DNA of 64,000 bases from a bacterium. Lineage in GTDB: Bacteria > Actinomycetota > Acidimicrobiia > Spongiisociales > Spongiisociaceae. Positions 41,226 through 51,212 of this stretch are shown here, piece by piece (position 1 is the stretch's first letter; each line of letters opens with the position of its first letter). The stretch covers positions 1 to 64,000 of the forward strand of contig JAPPGU010000082.1 in assembly GCA_028821265.1 (NCBI GenBank). The letters are read 5' to 3'. The notes under the pieces are model-generated. The model was given only the letters and a program-made list of their open reading frames with translations, was not told where the DNA came from and made no database searches. The position numbers and the translations under genes are program-made.

Positions 41226-42389
41226 GTGACCCACACGAGATCGGGGAGGCAGGACGTGTTCGGCGGGAATGACTCGAGGCTGGCAGCCCTCGGGGTGCTG
41301 GGGCAGTCGGTATGGCTCGACTCCATCTCCAGGGAGATGCTGCGGTCCGGCGAGTTGGAGCGGTACGTAGAAGCGGGGATCAGCGGGGTCACCTCCAACC
41401 CCACGATCTTTGCCAAGGCGATCCTGTCCGGCGACTCCTACGACGCCCAGATCGACGAGTTGGTTGCCCACGACGCCGATGTCGACGAGATCTATACGGC
41501 GGTCGTCACCCGCGACATCCGCCGGGCCTGCGACGTGATGGCGCCCACCCATCGCCGGTCCGGTGGTCTGGACGGGTTCGTGTCGGTCGAGGTGTCACCT
41601 GAGTTGGCTCACGAGGCGGAGGCCACGGTCGCGGAGGCTCGCGACTGGGTCAAGAGGGTCGACCGGCCCAACCTACTCATCAAGATTCCCGCGACCCGGG
41701 CAGGCCTTTCGGCCATCGAGGCGGCCATCGCGGAAGGCATATCGGTGAACGTCACCCTGATCTTCTCGCTGGAGCGTTACCTGGCCGTGATCGACGCCTA
41801 CATGAGCGGCCTGGAGCGGTTCCGGGAGGCGGGAGGCAACCCGGCAGCCGTCAACTCGGTGGCCTCGTTCTTCGTCTCCCGCTTCGACACCGAGGTGGAC
41901 AAGCGCCTCGGTGTTATCGGTACTTCTCAGGCGGGCGCGCTGGCTGGCCGGAGCGCGGTGGCCAACGCCCGCGTCGCCTACCTGGAGTTCCTGCGGGCGT
42001 TCTCGTCCGACCGCTGGTTCCGGCTCCGTCGGAAAGGCGCCAACGTGCAGAAGCCGCTCTGGGCGTCAACCTCCACCAAGAACCCGGCCTACTCCGACAC
42101 CCTGTACATCGACACGCTGGTGGCGCCCGAGACGGTCAACACCTTGCCGGAGTCGGCTATCGCGGCCTACCAGGACCATGGGCCCGACACTCCGGAGGTG
42201 CTCGGTATCAACCAGATGGCGGACGGGGTGATGGTGCTGGAGGACCTCGAGGCGGTTGGGGTCGACTACGACGACGTGGCGGCCAAGCTGGAGCGGGACG
42301 GTGTGAGCAGTTTCTCGGCGTCATTCCGCGAGATGGTTGACGACATCGAGCGGAAACGAGCCATGACCCTCACCGGTGCTTCCGGGTAG
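41226..42389 (+). CDS. tal: Transaldolase
   Basis: 387 residues from a GTG, the length of the long actinobacterial/cyanobacterial type. The catalytic Schiff-base lysine lies in L-L-I-K-I-P-A-T near residue 145. Other landmarks are S-V-W-L-D-S-I-S-R at the start, G-V-T-S-N-P-T-I-F, N-V-T-L-I-F-S-L-E-R-Y, and K-P-L-W-A-S-T-S-T-K-N-P-A-Y near 280. It moves a dihydroxyacetone unit between sedoheptulose 7-phosphate and glyceraldehyde 3-phosphate in the pentose phosphate pathway. No transketolase or zwf lies nearby. Confidence 0.95.
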   Translation: MTHTRSGRQDVFGGNDSRLAALGVLGQSVWLDSISREMLRSGELERYVEAGISGVTSNPTIFAKAILSGDSYDAQIDELVAHDADVDEIYTAVVTRDIRRACDVMAPTHRRSGGLDGFVSVEVSPELAHEAEATVAEARDWVKRVDRPNLLIKIPATRAGLSAIEAAIAEGISVNVTLIFSLERYLAVIDAYMSGLERFREAGGNPAAVNSVASFFVSRFDTEVDKRLGVIGTSQAGALAGRSAVANARVAYLEFLRAFSSDRWFRLRRKGANVQKPLWASTSTKNPAYSDTLYIDTLVAPETVNTLPESAIAAYQDHGPDTPEVLGINQMADGVMVLEDLEAVGVDYDDVAAKLERDGVSSFSASFREMVDDIERKRAMTLTGASG

Positions 42390-42410
42390 CGACGGGCGGT
42401 CGCTCTCCGT

Positions 42411-42803
42411 ATGCCCCGACGCATCCTGATCGCCAAGCCCGGCCTGGACGGCCACGACCGGGGCGCCAAGGTGGTGGCCCGGGCCCTCCGGGACGCGGGG
42501 AACGAGGTCATCTATTCGGGCCTCCACCAGACCCCGGCCCAGATCGTGGAGACAGCCATCCAGGAGGATGTGACCGCCATCGGCCTCTCCGCTCTCTCCG
42601 GCGCCCATATGACCCTCTTTCCCGCGGTCGTGGAATTGCTCCGGGAACGGGCTGCGGCCGACGTGGTGGTCTTCGGCGGTGGGATAGTCCCCGAGCGCGA
42701 TGCCGAGGTGCTCAAGGAGCAGGGGATAGCTGCGGTCTTCACGCCCGGAACCCCCCTGGCCGAAGTGACCGGATGGGTGGAGTCGAACGTCGGTTCCCGC
42801 TGA
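42411..42803 (+). CDS. Cobalamin-binding subunit of an acyl-CoA mutase
   Basis: 130 residues consisting only of the B12-binding domain. The base-off signature D-G-H-D-R-G near residue 18 (family D-x-H-x-x-G), S-G-L-H-Q-T, S-A-L-S-G-A-H and the late F-G-G-G-I-V-P match the C-terminal subunit of split methylmalonyl-CoA mutase (small chain, archaeal type); related mutases use the same domain. The large subunit is not in the window. Position just before sucC and sucD suggests a path from methylmalonyl-CoA to succinyl-CoA and succinate. Confidence 0.88.
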   Translation: MPRRILIAKPGLDGHDRGAKVVARALRDAGNEVIYSGLHQTPAQIVETAIQEDVTAIGLSALSGAHMTLFPAVVELLRERAAADVVVFGGGIVPERDAEVLKEQGIAAVFTPGTPLAEVTGWVESNVGSR

Positions 42804-42830
42804 GGACCTACCCTCCTAGAATCACGGCCC

Positions 42831-43976
42831 GTGGATCTCCTCGAGTACCAGGGAAAGCAGTTCTTCAGCCGCTACGCGCTTCCCGTGTCGCAGGGATTCG
42901 TGGCTCACGGGGTTCCCGAGGCGCGTGAGATCGCCGACCGGCTCGGTTATCCGGTCGTTGTGAAGGCCCAGGTTCACATCGGAGGCCGTGGCAAGGCCGG
43001 CGGCATCAGGTTGGCCGGGGACGCGGGGGAAGTGGAGACCGCCGCCGACTCCATCCTCGGCATGGACATCGGGGGCCATACGGTGGGCTGCGTACTCGTC
43101 GAGGAAGCCGCCCGGATCGCCGCCGAGTACTACGCCAGCTTCACTCTGGACCGTTCCGCCGGTCGCTATCTGGGCATGCTGTCCGCCCGGGGCGGGGTGG
43201 ACATCGAGGCCGTCGCAGAATCGGATCCCGGCAGCATCGCGAGGATATGGGTGGATCCCGTCGAGAGTCTCGGGGATGCGGCTGCCCGGACGTGGGTTCG
43301 AGCCGCCCGGCTGGACGAGACGGCCGCCGACGAGCTGGTGGAGGTGCTGCTGCAGCTCTACGAGGCCTTCGTGGATGGTGACGCCGATCTGGTCGAGATC
43401 AATCCTCTGATCCTGACGACCGAGGGAAGGGTACGAGTCCTCGATGCCAAGGTGACCCTGGACGACAACTCGGTGTTCCGTCATCCCGAGTACCGCGCCT
43501 ACGACGCCACCCAGCCCAGGGACGAGCGCGAGGCGTCCGCTCATGCCCTCGGCCTGCAATACGTGGGGCTCGATGGAACGGTGGGGGTGATCGCCAACGG
43601 CGCCGGCCTGGCGATGAGCACTGTGGACGTGGTGGCCCAGGCCGGTGGCGCGGCCGCCAACTTCCTCGATATAGGGGGCGGCGCCGACGTCGAGACCATG
43701 GCAGCCGCACTCCGGGTCATCAACAACGACCCCGCTGTCAAGGCGATCTTCATCAACATCTTCGGCGGGATCGTGCAGGGAGAGGTGGTGGCCCAGGGCA
43801 TCCTCGACGCGCTGGATCGGGTCGAGTTGCGAGCGCCCATTGTTCTGCGGCTGGACGGCACCAACGCCGACCAGGGCCGGGCGATGGTGGCTCCGCGCCT
43901 CTCGGAGATGCTGATGATGGCCGGATCGATGTCCGGCGGCGCCGCCCGGGCAGTGGAGATAGCGGGGAGCGCATGA
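42831..43976 (+). CDS. sucC: Succinyl-CoA ligase beta subunit
   Basis: 381 residues from a GTG. The ATP-grasp domain is evident: L-L-E-Y-Q-G-K-Q-F at the start, V-V-K-A-Q-V-H-I-G-G-R-G-K-A-G-G for nucleotide binding, E-I-N-P-L-I-L near residue 190, and the D-A-K-V-T-L-D-D-N segment. The C-terminal CoA-ligase domain has the G-L-A-M-S-T-V-D, then N-F-L-D-I-G-G-G-A, and N-I-F-G-G-I pattern with the power helix. With SucD it links succinyl-CoA cleavage to nucleotide triphosphate formation. The sucD ATG overlaps its stop (ATGA). Confidence 0.95.
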   Translation: MDLLEYQGKQFFSRYALPVSQGFVAHGVPEAREIADRLGYPVVVKAQVHIGGRGKAGGIRLAGDAGEVETAADSILGMDIGGHTVGCVLVEEAARIAAEYYASFTLDRSAGRYLGMLSARGGVDIEAVAESDPGSIARIWVDPVESLGDAAARTWVRAARLDETAADELVEVLLQLYEAFVDGDADLVEINPLILTTEGRVRVLDAKVTLDDNSVFRHPEYRAYDATQPRDEREASAHALGLQYVGLDGTVGVIANGAGLAMSTVDVVAQAGGAAANFLDIGGGADVETMAAALRVINNDPAVKAIFINIFGGIVQGEVVAQGILDALDRVELRAPIVLRLDGTNADQGRAMVAPRLSEMLMMAGSMSGGAARAVEIAGSA

Positions 43977-44857
43977 GCATCTGGCTGAACGAGCGCAGCC
44001 GGGTGGTCTACCAGGGGCTGACCGGCCGGGCCGGCCGCTTCCATGCCCTCCGGAACCGCGCCTACGGCACCCGGGTGGTGGCCGGCACGAACCCGTCCAA
44101 GGCAGGGACTTCGGTGGAGGGCATCCCGGTGTTCGCCACGGTCGGCGCCGCCGTCGAGGCCACGGGCGCCGATGTTTCCTGCGTGTTCGTTCCCGCCCCG
44201 CATGTGAGGGGCGCCGTGGTGGAGGCAGCCGAGGGAGGGGTGACCCTCGTGGTGGTGATAACCGAGGGTGTGCCCGCCAAGGACGAGGCCTGGCTCTACG
44301 GCAAGCTCCGACGCGACCACCCCGAGGTCCGGATGATCGGTCCCAACTGCCCCGGTCTGATCAGCCCCGGCAAGGCCAACGTCGGAATCACCGCCGGCGA
44401 CATCGCCCTGCCCGGCGGCCCGGTAGGGCTGGTCAGCCGCTCCGGCACCCTCACCTACCAGGCCCTCTACGAGCTGAAGCAGGCCGGGATCGGGGTTACC
44501 ACCTGCGTGGGGATCGGCGGTGATCCGGTACCCGGAACCTCCTTCACCGACTGCCTGGCCGCCTTCGAGGACGATCCCGAGACTGGGGCGGTGATGATGA
44601 TCGGGGAGATCGGCGGCTCGGCGGAGGAGGAGGCGGCCGCCTTCATCGCCGAGCACATGGCCAAGCCGGTGGTTGCCTACATCGCCGGGATCACTGCTCC
44701 TCCCGGCAAGAAGATGGGCCATGCCGGCGCCATCGTCTCGGGCGGGAAGGGGACCGCCGCCGCCAAGATCGAGACCCTGAGCGGAGCCGGTGTGCGGGTG
44801 GGGGAGAGCCCTTCGGAGGCCGGTCGCCTCATGGTGGAAGTGGTCGCCGGTCTCTGA
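43973..44857 (+). CDS. sucD: Succinyl-CoA ligase alpha subunit
   Basis: 294 residues, normal length. The CoA-binding Rossmann domain has G-L-T-G-R-A-G-R-F-H and V-V-A-G-T-N-P-S-K-A-G. The phospho-histidine is in G-K-K-M-G-H-A-G-A-I-V near residue 245. G-P-N-C-P-G-L-I and the C-V-G-I-G-G-D-P-V-P-G-T segment are intact. It is coupled to sucC by an ATGA overlap. The two genes stand apart from the 2-oxoglutarate dehydrogenase genes, which are not in the window. Confidence 0.96.
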   Translation: MSIWLNERSRVVYQGLTGRAGRFHALRNRAYGTRVVAGTNPSKAGTSVEGIPVFATVGAAVEATGADVSCVFVPAPHVRGAVVEAAEGGVTLVVVITEGVPAKDEAWLYGKLRRDHPEVRMIGPNCPGLISPGKANVGITAGDIALPGGPVGLVSRSGTLTYQALYELKQAGIGVTTCVGIGGDPVPGTSFTDCLAAFEDDPETGAVMMIGEIGGSAEEEAAAFIAEHMAKPVVAYIAGITAPPGKKMGHAGAIVSGGKGTAAAKIETLSGAGVRVGESPSEAGRLMVEVVAGL

Positions 44858-44914
44858 TGGTCCGGACGCCGGCTTGCTGAGGCCGATCTCCCGACCACCC
44901 TTCCGGCCCGGCGG

Positions 44915-46453
44915 GTGGCGAGCTTGAAACGCCGAGCGCTCCTGTCGGTGTTCGACAAGTCCGGCCTGGCCGAATTCGCTACCGGCCTGGTCGATGCGGG
45001 ATGGGAGTTGCTGGCGAGCGGCGGCACCGCTGCTGTCCTGGCCGGGGAGGGTCTCGATGTCATCGACCTGGCCGACCACACCGGCTCGCCGGTCATGCTG
45101 GGCCACCGGGTGGTCACGCTCCACCCGAAGGTTCACGGAGGCATCCTGGCCGACCGATCGGACCCGGACCACAGGGCCGATATGGAACGGTACGGGATCG
45201 AGCCGATCGACCTGGTGGTGGTCAACCTCTACCCGTTCGAGTCCAGGCCCGGCACAGAGAACATCGACATCGGCGGTCCGGCCTTGATCAGGGCGGCGGC
45301 CAAGAACCATCGTCATGTCGGCGTGGTATGCGACCCGTCGGATTATCCGGCCGTTCTCGACGAGATCCGCTCCGGAGGACGGCTGTCCGCCACGACGCGC
45401 CGGACCCTGGCCAGGAAGGCATTCGCCCGCACCGCCGCCTACGACGGAGCGGTCGTGAGCTGGCTCGACGAACGAGACGAGGAAGCCCTCCTCCCGCCGA
45501 CCCTCCACCTCTCGTTGGAGCGGGCCGATGTGCTCCGCTACGGGGAGAACCCCGATCAACCGGCCGCGAGATACCGGCGTATCGGGATTCCCGGCTCACC
45601 GGACGATGCCGAGGACTGGTGGAACACCGTGGTCCAGCACAGCGGTGTGGCGTTGAGCTACCTCAACCTGCTCGATGCCGGAGCGGGCTGGGCGCTGGTC
45701 CACGACCTCGGCGATCGGCCGGCAGCGGCGATCATCAAGCACGCCGGGCCGTGCGGCGCCGCCGTCGGGGCGGACCCGGCTAGCGCCTACCGGAGGGCGC
45801 TGGCGTGTGACGAGAGGGCAGCCTTCGGTGGAGTGGTGGCCCTGAACCGGCCGGTGGACCTCGAGACGGCGGGCCTGATGGCCGGGGCGCCGCAAGCGGA
45901 TGTAATCGTCGCGCCCGGATACGGCGAGGGGGTGGTGGATCAGCTCCGCGCCCGGCGGGCCGGAACGCGCATCCTCGAGGCCCCGGCGCCGCGGCGTGCT
46001 GCCCGGACGGTACGCCGGATCGAAGGGGGCTGGCTGGTGCAGGGTGCGTCTCCCGAGTTACCGGACAGGTCGTCGTGGCGGGTGGTGAGCCGGCGCGATC
46101 CGGGCCACCTGGCAGAGGATGCCGCATTCGCGTGGCGGGTGGCCGCCCACGTCGCCTCCAACGCCGCGGTCCTGGCTCGGGACGGCACCGCCTGGGGAAT
46201 CGGGGGTGGGCAGCAGGACCGGGTGGGCGCGGTCGAGATGGCGGTCGGCAGGGCATCCGGGCGCGCCGCGGGCGGGGTGTGCGCCTCGGACGGCTTCTTT
46301 CCGTTCCCCGACGGGATAGAGGCGGCGGCTGCCGGAGGCGTAGAGTTGATCATCCAGCCCGGCGGCTCGGTGAACGACCGGGCGGTGGTGGAGGCGGCCG
46401 ATCGCCTCGGGTTGTCGATGATCTTCACCGGCGAGCGACGATTCCGCCACTGA
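44915..46453 (+). CDS. purH: Bifunctional AICAR transformylase/IMP cyclohydrolase
   Basis: 512 residues from a GTG. The N-terminal IMP cyclohydrolase is an MGS-like domain: L-S-V-F-D-K-S-G-L-A, L-L-A-S-G-G-T-A, L-H-P-K-V-H-G-G-I and Y-P-F. The transformylase half shows L-R-Y-G-E-N-P-D-Q, the catalytic K-H-x-G-P-C-G-A (I-I-K-H-A-G-P-C-G), E-R-A-A-F-G-G and the closing S-D-G-F-F-P-F-P-D-G-I. It performs the last two steps of IMP synthesis, using 10-formyl-THF supplied through FolD, whose gene follows 13 bases later. purN is not adjacent. Confidence 0.95.
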   Translation: MASLKRRALLSVFDKSGLAEFATGLVDAGWELLASGGTAAVLAGEGLDVIDLADHTGSPVMLGHRVVTLHPKVHGGILADRSDPDHRADMERYGIEPIDLVVVNLYPFESRPGTENIDIGGPALIRAAAKNHRHVGVVCDPSDYPAVLDEIRSGGRLSATTRRTLARKAFARTAAYDGAVVSWLDERDEEALLPPTLHLSLERADVLRYGENPDQPAARYRRIGIPGSPDDAEDWWNTVVQHSGVALSYLNLLDAGAGWALVHDLGDRPAAAIIKHAGPCGAAVGADPASAYRRALACDERAAFGGVVALNRPVDLETAGLMAGAPQADVIVAPGYGEGVVDQLRARRAGTRILEAPAPRRAARTVRRIEGGWLVQGASPELPDRSSWRVVSRRDPGHLAEDAAFAWRVAAHVASNAAVLARDGTAWGIGGGQQDRVGAVEMAVGRASGRAAGGVCASDGFFPFPDGIEAAAAGGVELIIQPGGSVNDRAVVEAADRLGLSMIFTGERRFRH

Positions 46454-46466
46454 GAAGGGGAGCGAG

Positions 46467-47327
46467 ATGAGCGCACAGGTCCTTGACGGCAAGGCCGTGG
46501 CCCGGGCGGTCCTGGCCGAGACCGCCGAACGGGTGGCCGCCCTGAGCGACCGGGGCAAGGAGACCACCCTGGCGACCGTACTGGTGGGGGAAGACCCGGC
46601 CTCCGCCGCCTACGTCCGTTCCAAGCGCAGACGGGCGGCGGAAGTGGGCATCCGCTCCGTTCACCATGAGCTGGCCGGTGACGCGTCCCAGGACCGGGTG
46701 GTGGACCTCCTCCGGCGCCTCAACGAGGACCCCTCCGTCGACGGCATCCTGCTCCAGCTCCCGCTACCGGCGGGGCTGAACGACCAGAGCGCCACGATCG
46801 AGATCGATCCGGCCAAGGACGTGGACGGCCTCCATCCCACCAACCTCGGGATGATCGTTCTTGATCGCCCCGTGTTCGCGCCCTGCACCCCGAGCGGCTG
46901 CCTCCGCATCCTCGAGCATTACGACGTTCCGCTCCGGGGAGCGAACGTGGTGGTGGTGGGGCGTTCCTTCCTGGTCGGGCGGCCCCTCGCTCTGCTCCTG
47001 GCGGCGCGCGGCGTCGACGCCACGGTGACGATCGCCCACTCCCGTACGGAGGACCTCCCCGGCGTCACCCGCCGGGCCGACATCCTGGTGGTGGCGGTCG
47101 GCCGACCCGAGATGGTCACCGGCCGCTACGTCCGGGAGGGCGCCGTGGTGATCGACGTAGGTATCAACCGGACTGCGTCGGGGTCGCTGGTGGGGGACGT
47201 CAAGTACGAGGAGGTGGCGGAAGTGGCGGCCGCCATCACCCCGGTACCGGGCGGGGTCGGTCCCATGACCGTGGCCATGCTCATGCACAACACCGCCGTA
47301 GCCTCCGGGATGAGGGCGCGTCCCTAG
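46467..47327 (+). CDS. folD: Methylenetetrahydrofolate dehydrogenase/cyclohydrolase
   Basis: 286 residues from the ATG behind GGGGAGCGAG. The catalytic lysine lies in Y-V-R-S-K-R-R. Q-L-P-L-P and the D-V-D-G-L-H-P-T-N segment, V-V-G-R-S-F-L-V-G-R-P for NADP binding, and the closing T-P-V-P-G-G-V-G-P-M-T are all present. The enzyme interconverts 5,10-methylene-, methenyl- and 10-formyl-THF. Its stop overlaps that of menC in one CTAG. purH and folD form a natural pair through formyl-THF. Confidence 0.96.
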   Translation: MSAQVLDGKAVARAVLAETAERVAALSDRGKETTLATVLVGEDPASAAYVRSKRRRAAEVGIRSVHHELAGDASQDRVVDLLRRLNEDPSVDGILLQLPLPAGLNDQSATIEIDPAKDVDGLHPTNLGMIVLDRPVFAPCTPSGCLRILEHYDVPLRGANVVVVGRSFLVGRPLALLLAARGVDATVTIAHSRTEDLPGVTRRADILVVAVGRPEMVTGRYVREGAVVIDVGINRTASGSLVGDVKYEEVAEVAAAITPVPGGVGPMTVAMLMHNTAVASGMRARP

Positions 47328-48373
47328 AGGTCGAATTCGGCCGTTCGTCTGACGTAACGGGACACGGGCGCCTCGCCGGTTCTCACCTCCAGGCCGCGTT
47401 CGTCGAACGGGTAAAGGAGCCCGTCCATGACCTCCCATGCGTGAGGAGACGGGTCGGCGGCAAGTAGCCACTTCGGGGGGACGATGTCGGTGTAGGAAAC
47501 CGAAGGCCTGGAGGCCAGCGCCAGGGCATGGGCCCGTCCCACCGAAGTCTCCACCAGACCACCGATCTTGACGCCCACGCCGGCCGAAGAGAGCATCTCG
47601 ATCGCGCTCAGCGTCGGCGCCGGGCCCAGGATGCCGGGTTTGAGGCTCACGAGGTCGGCCGCCTCCTGCTGGATGATTCGCTCCACCGCCTCCGCGGTCG
47701 TAGCCGGCTCGTCGAGGCAGATCGGGGTAACGCGGCGGCGGCGCAACCCGGCATGCCCCTCGAGGTCCACGGCCGGCAACGGCTGCTCCAGGTAGGCCAG
47801 ACCCAGGTCGTCGAGCGCCGCCAGCGCCGGGTCGCCCGGCCGGTAACTGCCGTTGGCGTCCGCGGCGACCGTCAAGCCGGGGAACCGCTCGCGAACCGCC
47901 CGCAGGTGATCGACATCCCGCCCGGGTTCGATCTTGATCTTCACCTGCCTGGCGCCGGCCTGGACCATCCGCTCCACCCGGGCCGCCAACCGGTCGGGTG
48001 ACACTTCGAGACCGATAGCCGCGCAGGCCATGGTCGGCCGCCCGGTCCCGCCCAGATAGGACCACAGCGGGATCCCGGCCCGGCGGCCGGCCAGGTCTGT
48101 CCGAGCCTGCTCGAGCGCGGCGGAGGCGGTAGCAGGGATCTCGGAGCGGGAACCCCGCGACACGCCGGCGCCACGGGCGGCCAGCGCTTCCCAGACATCC
48201 TCCACGGTCTCGGGCGTGTATCCGGGATAGGGCGCCGCCTCCCCCCAGCCGGTGATCCCATCCTCGGTGATGCCCGCCAGGACGACCCGGCGTTCCGAGA
48301 TGGCCGTCCGGGAGTTGGAGAACCGGTGGTGGAGGGGGATGCCCAACTCCACCAGATGCAGGAAGCGGGACAT
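47324..48373 (-). CDS. menC: Enolase-superfamily enzyme, o-succinylbenzoate synthase-like
   Basis: 349 residues from the ATG at 48373. The barrel has the K-x-K general base pair (Q-V-K-I-K-I-E), metal ligands in V-A-A-D-A-N-G-S, L-E-Q-P, I-C-L-D-E-P, and the second base in L-V-S-L-K-P-G-I-L. The N-terminal capping domain has G-W-G-E-A-A-P-Y-P-G-Y. This fits the MenC/N-acylamino acid racemase group. MenC dehydrates SHCHC in menaquinone synthesis; no other men genes are nearby, so a racemase role remains possible. It is convergent with folD. Confidence 0.85.
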   Translation of the reverse strand: MSRFLHLVELGIPLHHRFSNSRTAISERRVVLAGITEDGITGWGEAAPYPGYTPETVEDVWEALAARGAGVSRGSRSEIPATASAALEQARTDLAGRRAGIPLWSYLGGTGRPTMACAAIGLEVSPDRLAARVERMVQAGARQVKIKIEPGRDVDHLRAVRERFPGLTVAADANGSYRPGDPALAALDDLGLAYLEQPLPAVDLEGHAGLRRRRVTPICLDEPATTAEAVERIIQQEAADLVSLKPGILGPAPTLSAIEMLSSAGVGVKIGGLVETSVGRAHALALASRPSVSYTDIVPPKWLLAADPSPHAWEVMDGLLYPFDERGLEVRTGEAPVSRYVRRTAEFDL

Positions 48374-48422
48374 AGCGGCAGGATACCGGTGGGGCCCCCT
48401 CACCTCACGCAGTTGTTTCGCC

Positions 48423-48436
48423 GACAGACCACTAGG
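48423..48436 (-). repeat. Solo end of the 15292-type palindromic element
   Basis: GACAGACCACTAGG matches the right terminus of the 168-bp element at 15292-15459 over 14 bases, and adjacent bases remain similar on the inner side. No opposite end is found nearby. It lies 50 bases before the icd start and is probably a relic. Confidence 0.55.
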
Positions 48437-48483
48437 CTCAGCGAGGTTGGGCGCCAGGAACTGAGCACAGGACAGGAGTAGCC

Positions 48484-49755
<1,272 letters not shown>

Positions 49756-49778
49756 GATCCGATGAGGGAGAACCGGAC

Positions 49779-50726
49779 GTGACCCGATCGAAGAAGATCA
49801 CAGTCGTAGGCGCTGGGAAGTACGGCTCCACCACTGCGCAACGGCTGGCGGCCATGGACATCGCCCACGAGGTGGTGATGACCGACATCGTCGAGGGGCT
49901 GCCCCAGGGTCTGGCGCTGGACATGAACCAGTCGCGTCCGGTCGAGGGGTACCGCACCCGGGTGATCGGCTCCAACGGATACGAAGAGACGGCGGGGAGC
50001 GATGTCGGGATCATCACGGCCGGGCTGGCTCGCAAGCCGGGAATGTCCCGCATGGACCTGCTGGCGGTCAACGCCAAGATCGTCCGGCAGGTCACCAGGG
50101 AGCTGGTCGATCGGTCCCCGGATGTGACCATCATCGTCGTGACCAACCCGCTGGACCAGATGACCGTCCTGGCGGCCGAGGTGAGCGGCCTTCCTCGCCA
50201 CCGGGTGATGGGACAGGCGGGCGTTCTGGACTCGTCGCGCTTCGCCCACTTCATCGCCGAGCATCTGGACGTGGACATCCTCTCGGTCGAGGCCCTGACT
50301 CTCGGTAGCCACGGCGCGACCATGGTCCCCGCTCCGTCCCAGTGTTTCGTGGACGGGAAGCCCCTGCCTGAGCTGCTTGCCGAGGACGAGATCGACACGC
50401 TCGTGGAGAGGACCCGGGGCGGCGGGGCGGAGATCGTCGCCTACCTGAAGACCGGCAGCGCTTTCTACGCCCCCTCGTCGGCAGCGGCACTGATGGCGCG
50501 GGCGATCCTCGAGGACGAGGGCAGGGTGACGCCGGTGTGCGCCTGGCTCACAGGGGAATACGGGCTGTCGGACATCTACCTGGGTGTTCCGGCCCGTCTC
50601 GGCGCCGCGGGTGTGGAGGAAGTGGTCGAACTCGACCTCACCGCTACCGAAAGAGCCGGTCTCCACGCCGCGGCTGAGGCGGTACGCGACAAGGTCGAGG
50701 AGATGGAAACCATCCTGAGCGCCTGA
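49779..50726 (+). CDS. mdh: Malate dehydrogenase
   Basis: 315 residues from a GTG with GGGAG upstream; an open frame from 49539 overlapping icd is rejected. It is the LDH-like MDH type: V-V-G-A-G-K-Y-G-S-T-T (nucleotide fold), an aspartate ending strand 2 (V-M-T-D-I) for NAD, G-L-A-R-K-P-G-M-S-R-M-D-L for substrate arginines, V-T-N-P-L-D, and the catalytic histidine in G-S-H-G. Palindromic repeats start 12 bases after the stop. Confidence 0.95.
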   Translation: MTRSKKITVVGAGKYGSTTAQRLAAMDIAHEVVMTDIVEGLPQGLALDMNQSRPVEGYRTRVIGSNGYEETAGSDVGIITAGLARKPGMSRMDLLAVNAKIVRQVTRELVDRSPDVTIIVVTNPLDQMTVLAAEVSGLPRHRVMGQAGVLDSSRFAHFIAEHLDVDILSVEALTLGSHGATMVPAPSQCFVDGKPLPELLAEDEIDTLVERTRGGGAEIVAYLKTGSAFYAPSSAAALMARAILEDEGRVTPVCAWLTGEYGLSDIYLGVPARLGAAGVEEVVELDLTATERAGLHAAAEAVRDKVEEMETILSA

Positions 50727-50737
50727 GGGGGCAACGG

Positions 50738-50881
50738 GTAGTAGGCCAAGTCAACTCCGTCTCTTTCGGCTTGCTCCTAGGAGTGTGCTGAAAGATGTCC
50801 GGTTGGCCCGATGGTCGGTGACCGACCGCAGTCGCCGGGTAGTAGTGCCAACTATCGCAGTCTCTTCTCGGCATGCTCCTA
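50738..50881 (+). repeat. ~100-bp palindromic repeat, full copy plus an extra right arm
   Basis: A full copy runs from 50778 (TAGGAGTGTGCTGAAAGATG, then CCGGTTGGCCCG) to 50881 (GCCAACTATCGCAGTC, ending CATGCTCCTA). Its centre has GGTCGGTGACCGACC. Directly before it, 50738-50780 is another right arm (GGCCAAGTCAACTCCGTC, then TTGCTCCTA), so a partial element abuts or was interrupted by the complete one. The whole lies between mdh and hupB and contains no reading frame of note. Confidence 0.7.
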
Positions 50882-50936
50882 TAGTCACGGTCGGCCTGCG
50901 TGTTCGACCCGTACCGTCCGGCGATGAGGAAGCAAG

Positions 50937-51212
50937 ATGAACAAGCGTGATCTGGCAGATGTGGTTGCCTACGAGACCGGGACCTCCCGGAGCCGGGCTA
51001 TGGCGAGCGTCAACGTGGTGTTCGAGACGATCGCGGGGGCGCTCCGGGAGGGAGCGGACGTCCGGATCACCGGGTTCGGCACGTTCGTGGTGCGGCAACG
51101 CAAGGCTCGGACCGGTCGCAATCCTCGGACGGGCGAAGCGGTCGAGATTCCAGCCACCAGATCGCCGGCCTTCAAGCCTTCGAAGGCCCTCAAGGACCGC
51201 ATCAATAGCTAG
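50937..51212 (+). CDS. hupB: HU-family nucleoid protein
   Basis: 91 residues, the short bacterial HU form without the basic tail of mycobacterial HupB. M-N-K-R-D-L-A-D-V-V at the start, the V-R-I-T-G-F-G-T-F-V core, the R-x-G-R-N-P-R-T-G-E beta-arm that wraps DNA, and F-K-P-S-K-A-L-K at the end are all normal. It compacts and bends DNA. The stop TAG is the first of five TAGs in a perfect heptad array. The unusually basic tail of CarD in this genome may complement the tail-less HU; that is speculation. Confidence 0.95.
   Translation: MNKRDLADVVAYETGTSRSRAMASVNVVFETIAGALREGADVRITGFGTFVVRQRKARTGRNPRTGEAVEIPATRSPAFKPSKALKDRINS

Noticed and set aside
43541-45559. 672-codon open frame on the minus strand over sucC, sucD and purH
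   Set aside because: Shadow of three well-supported genes on the plus strand.
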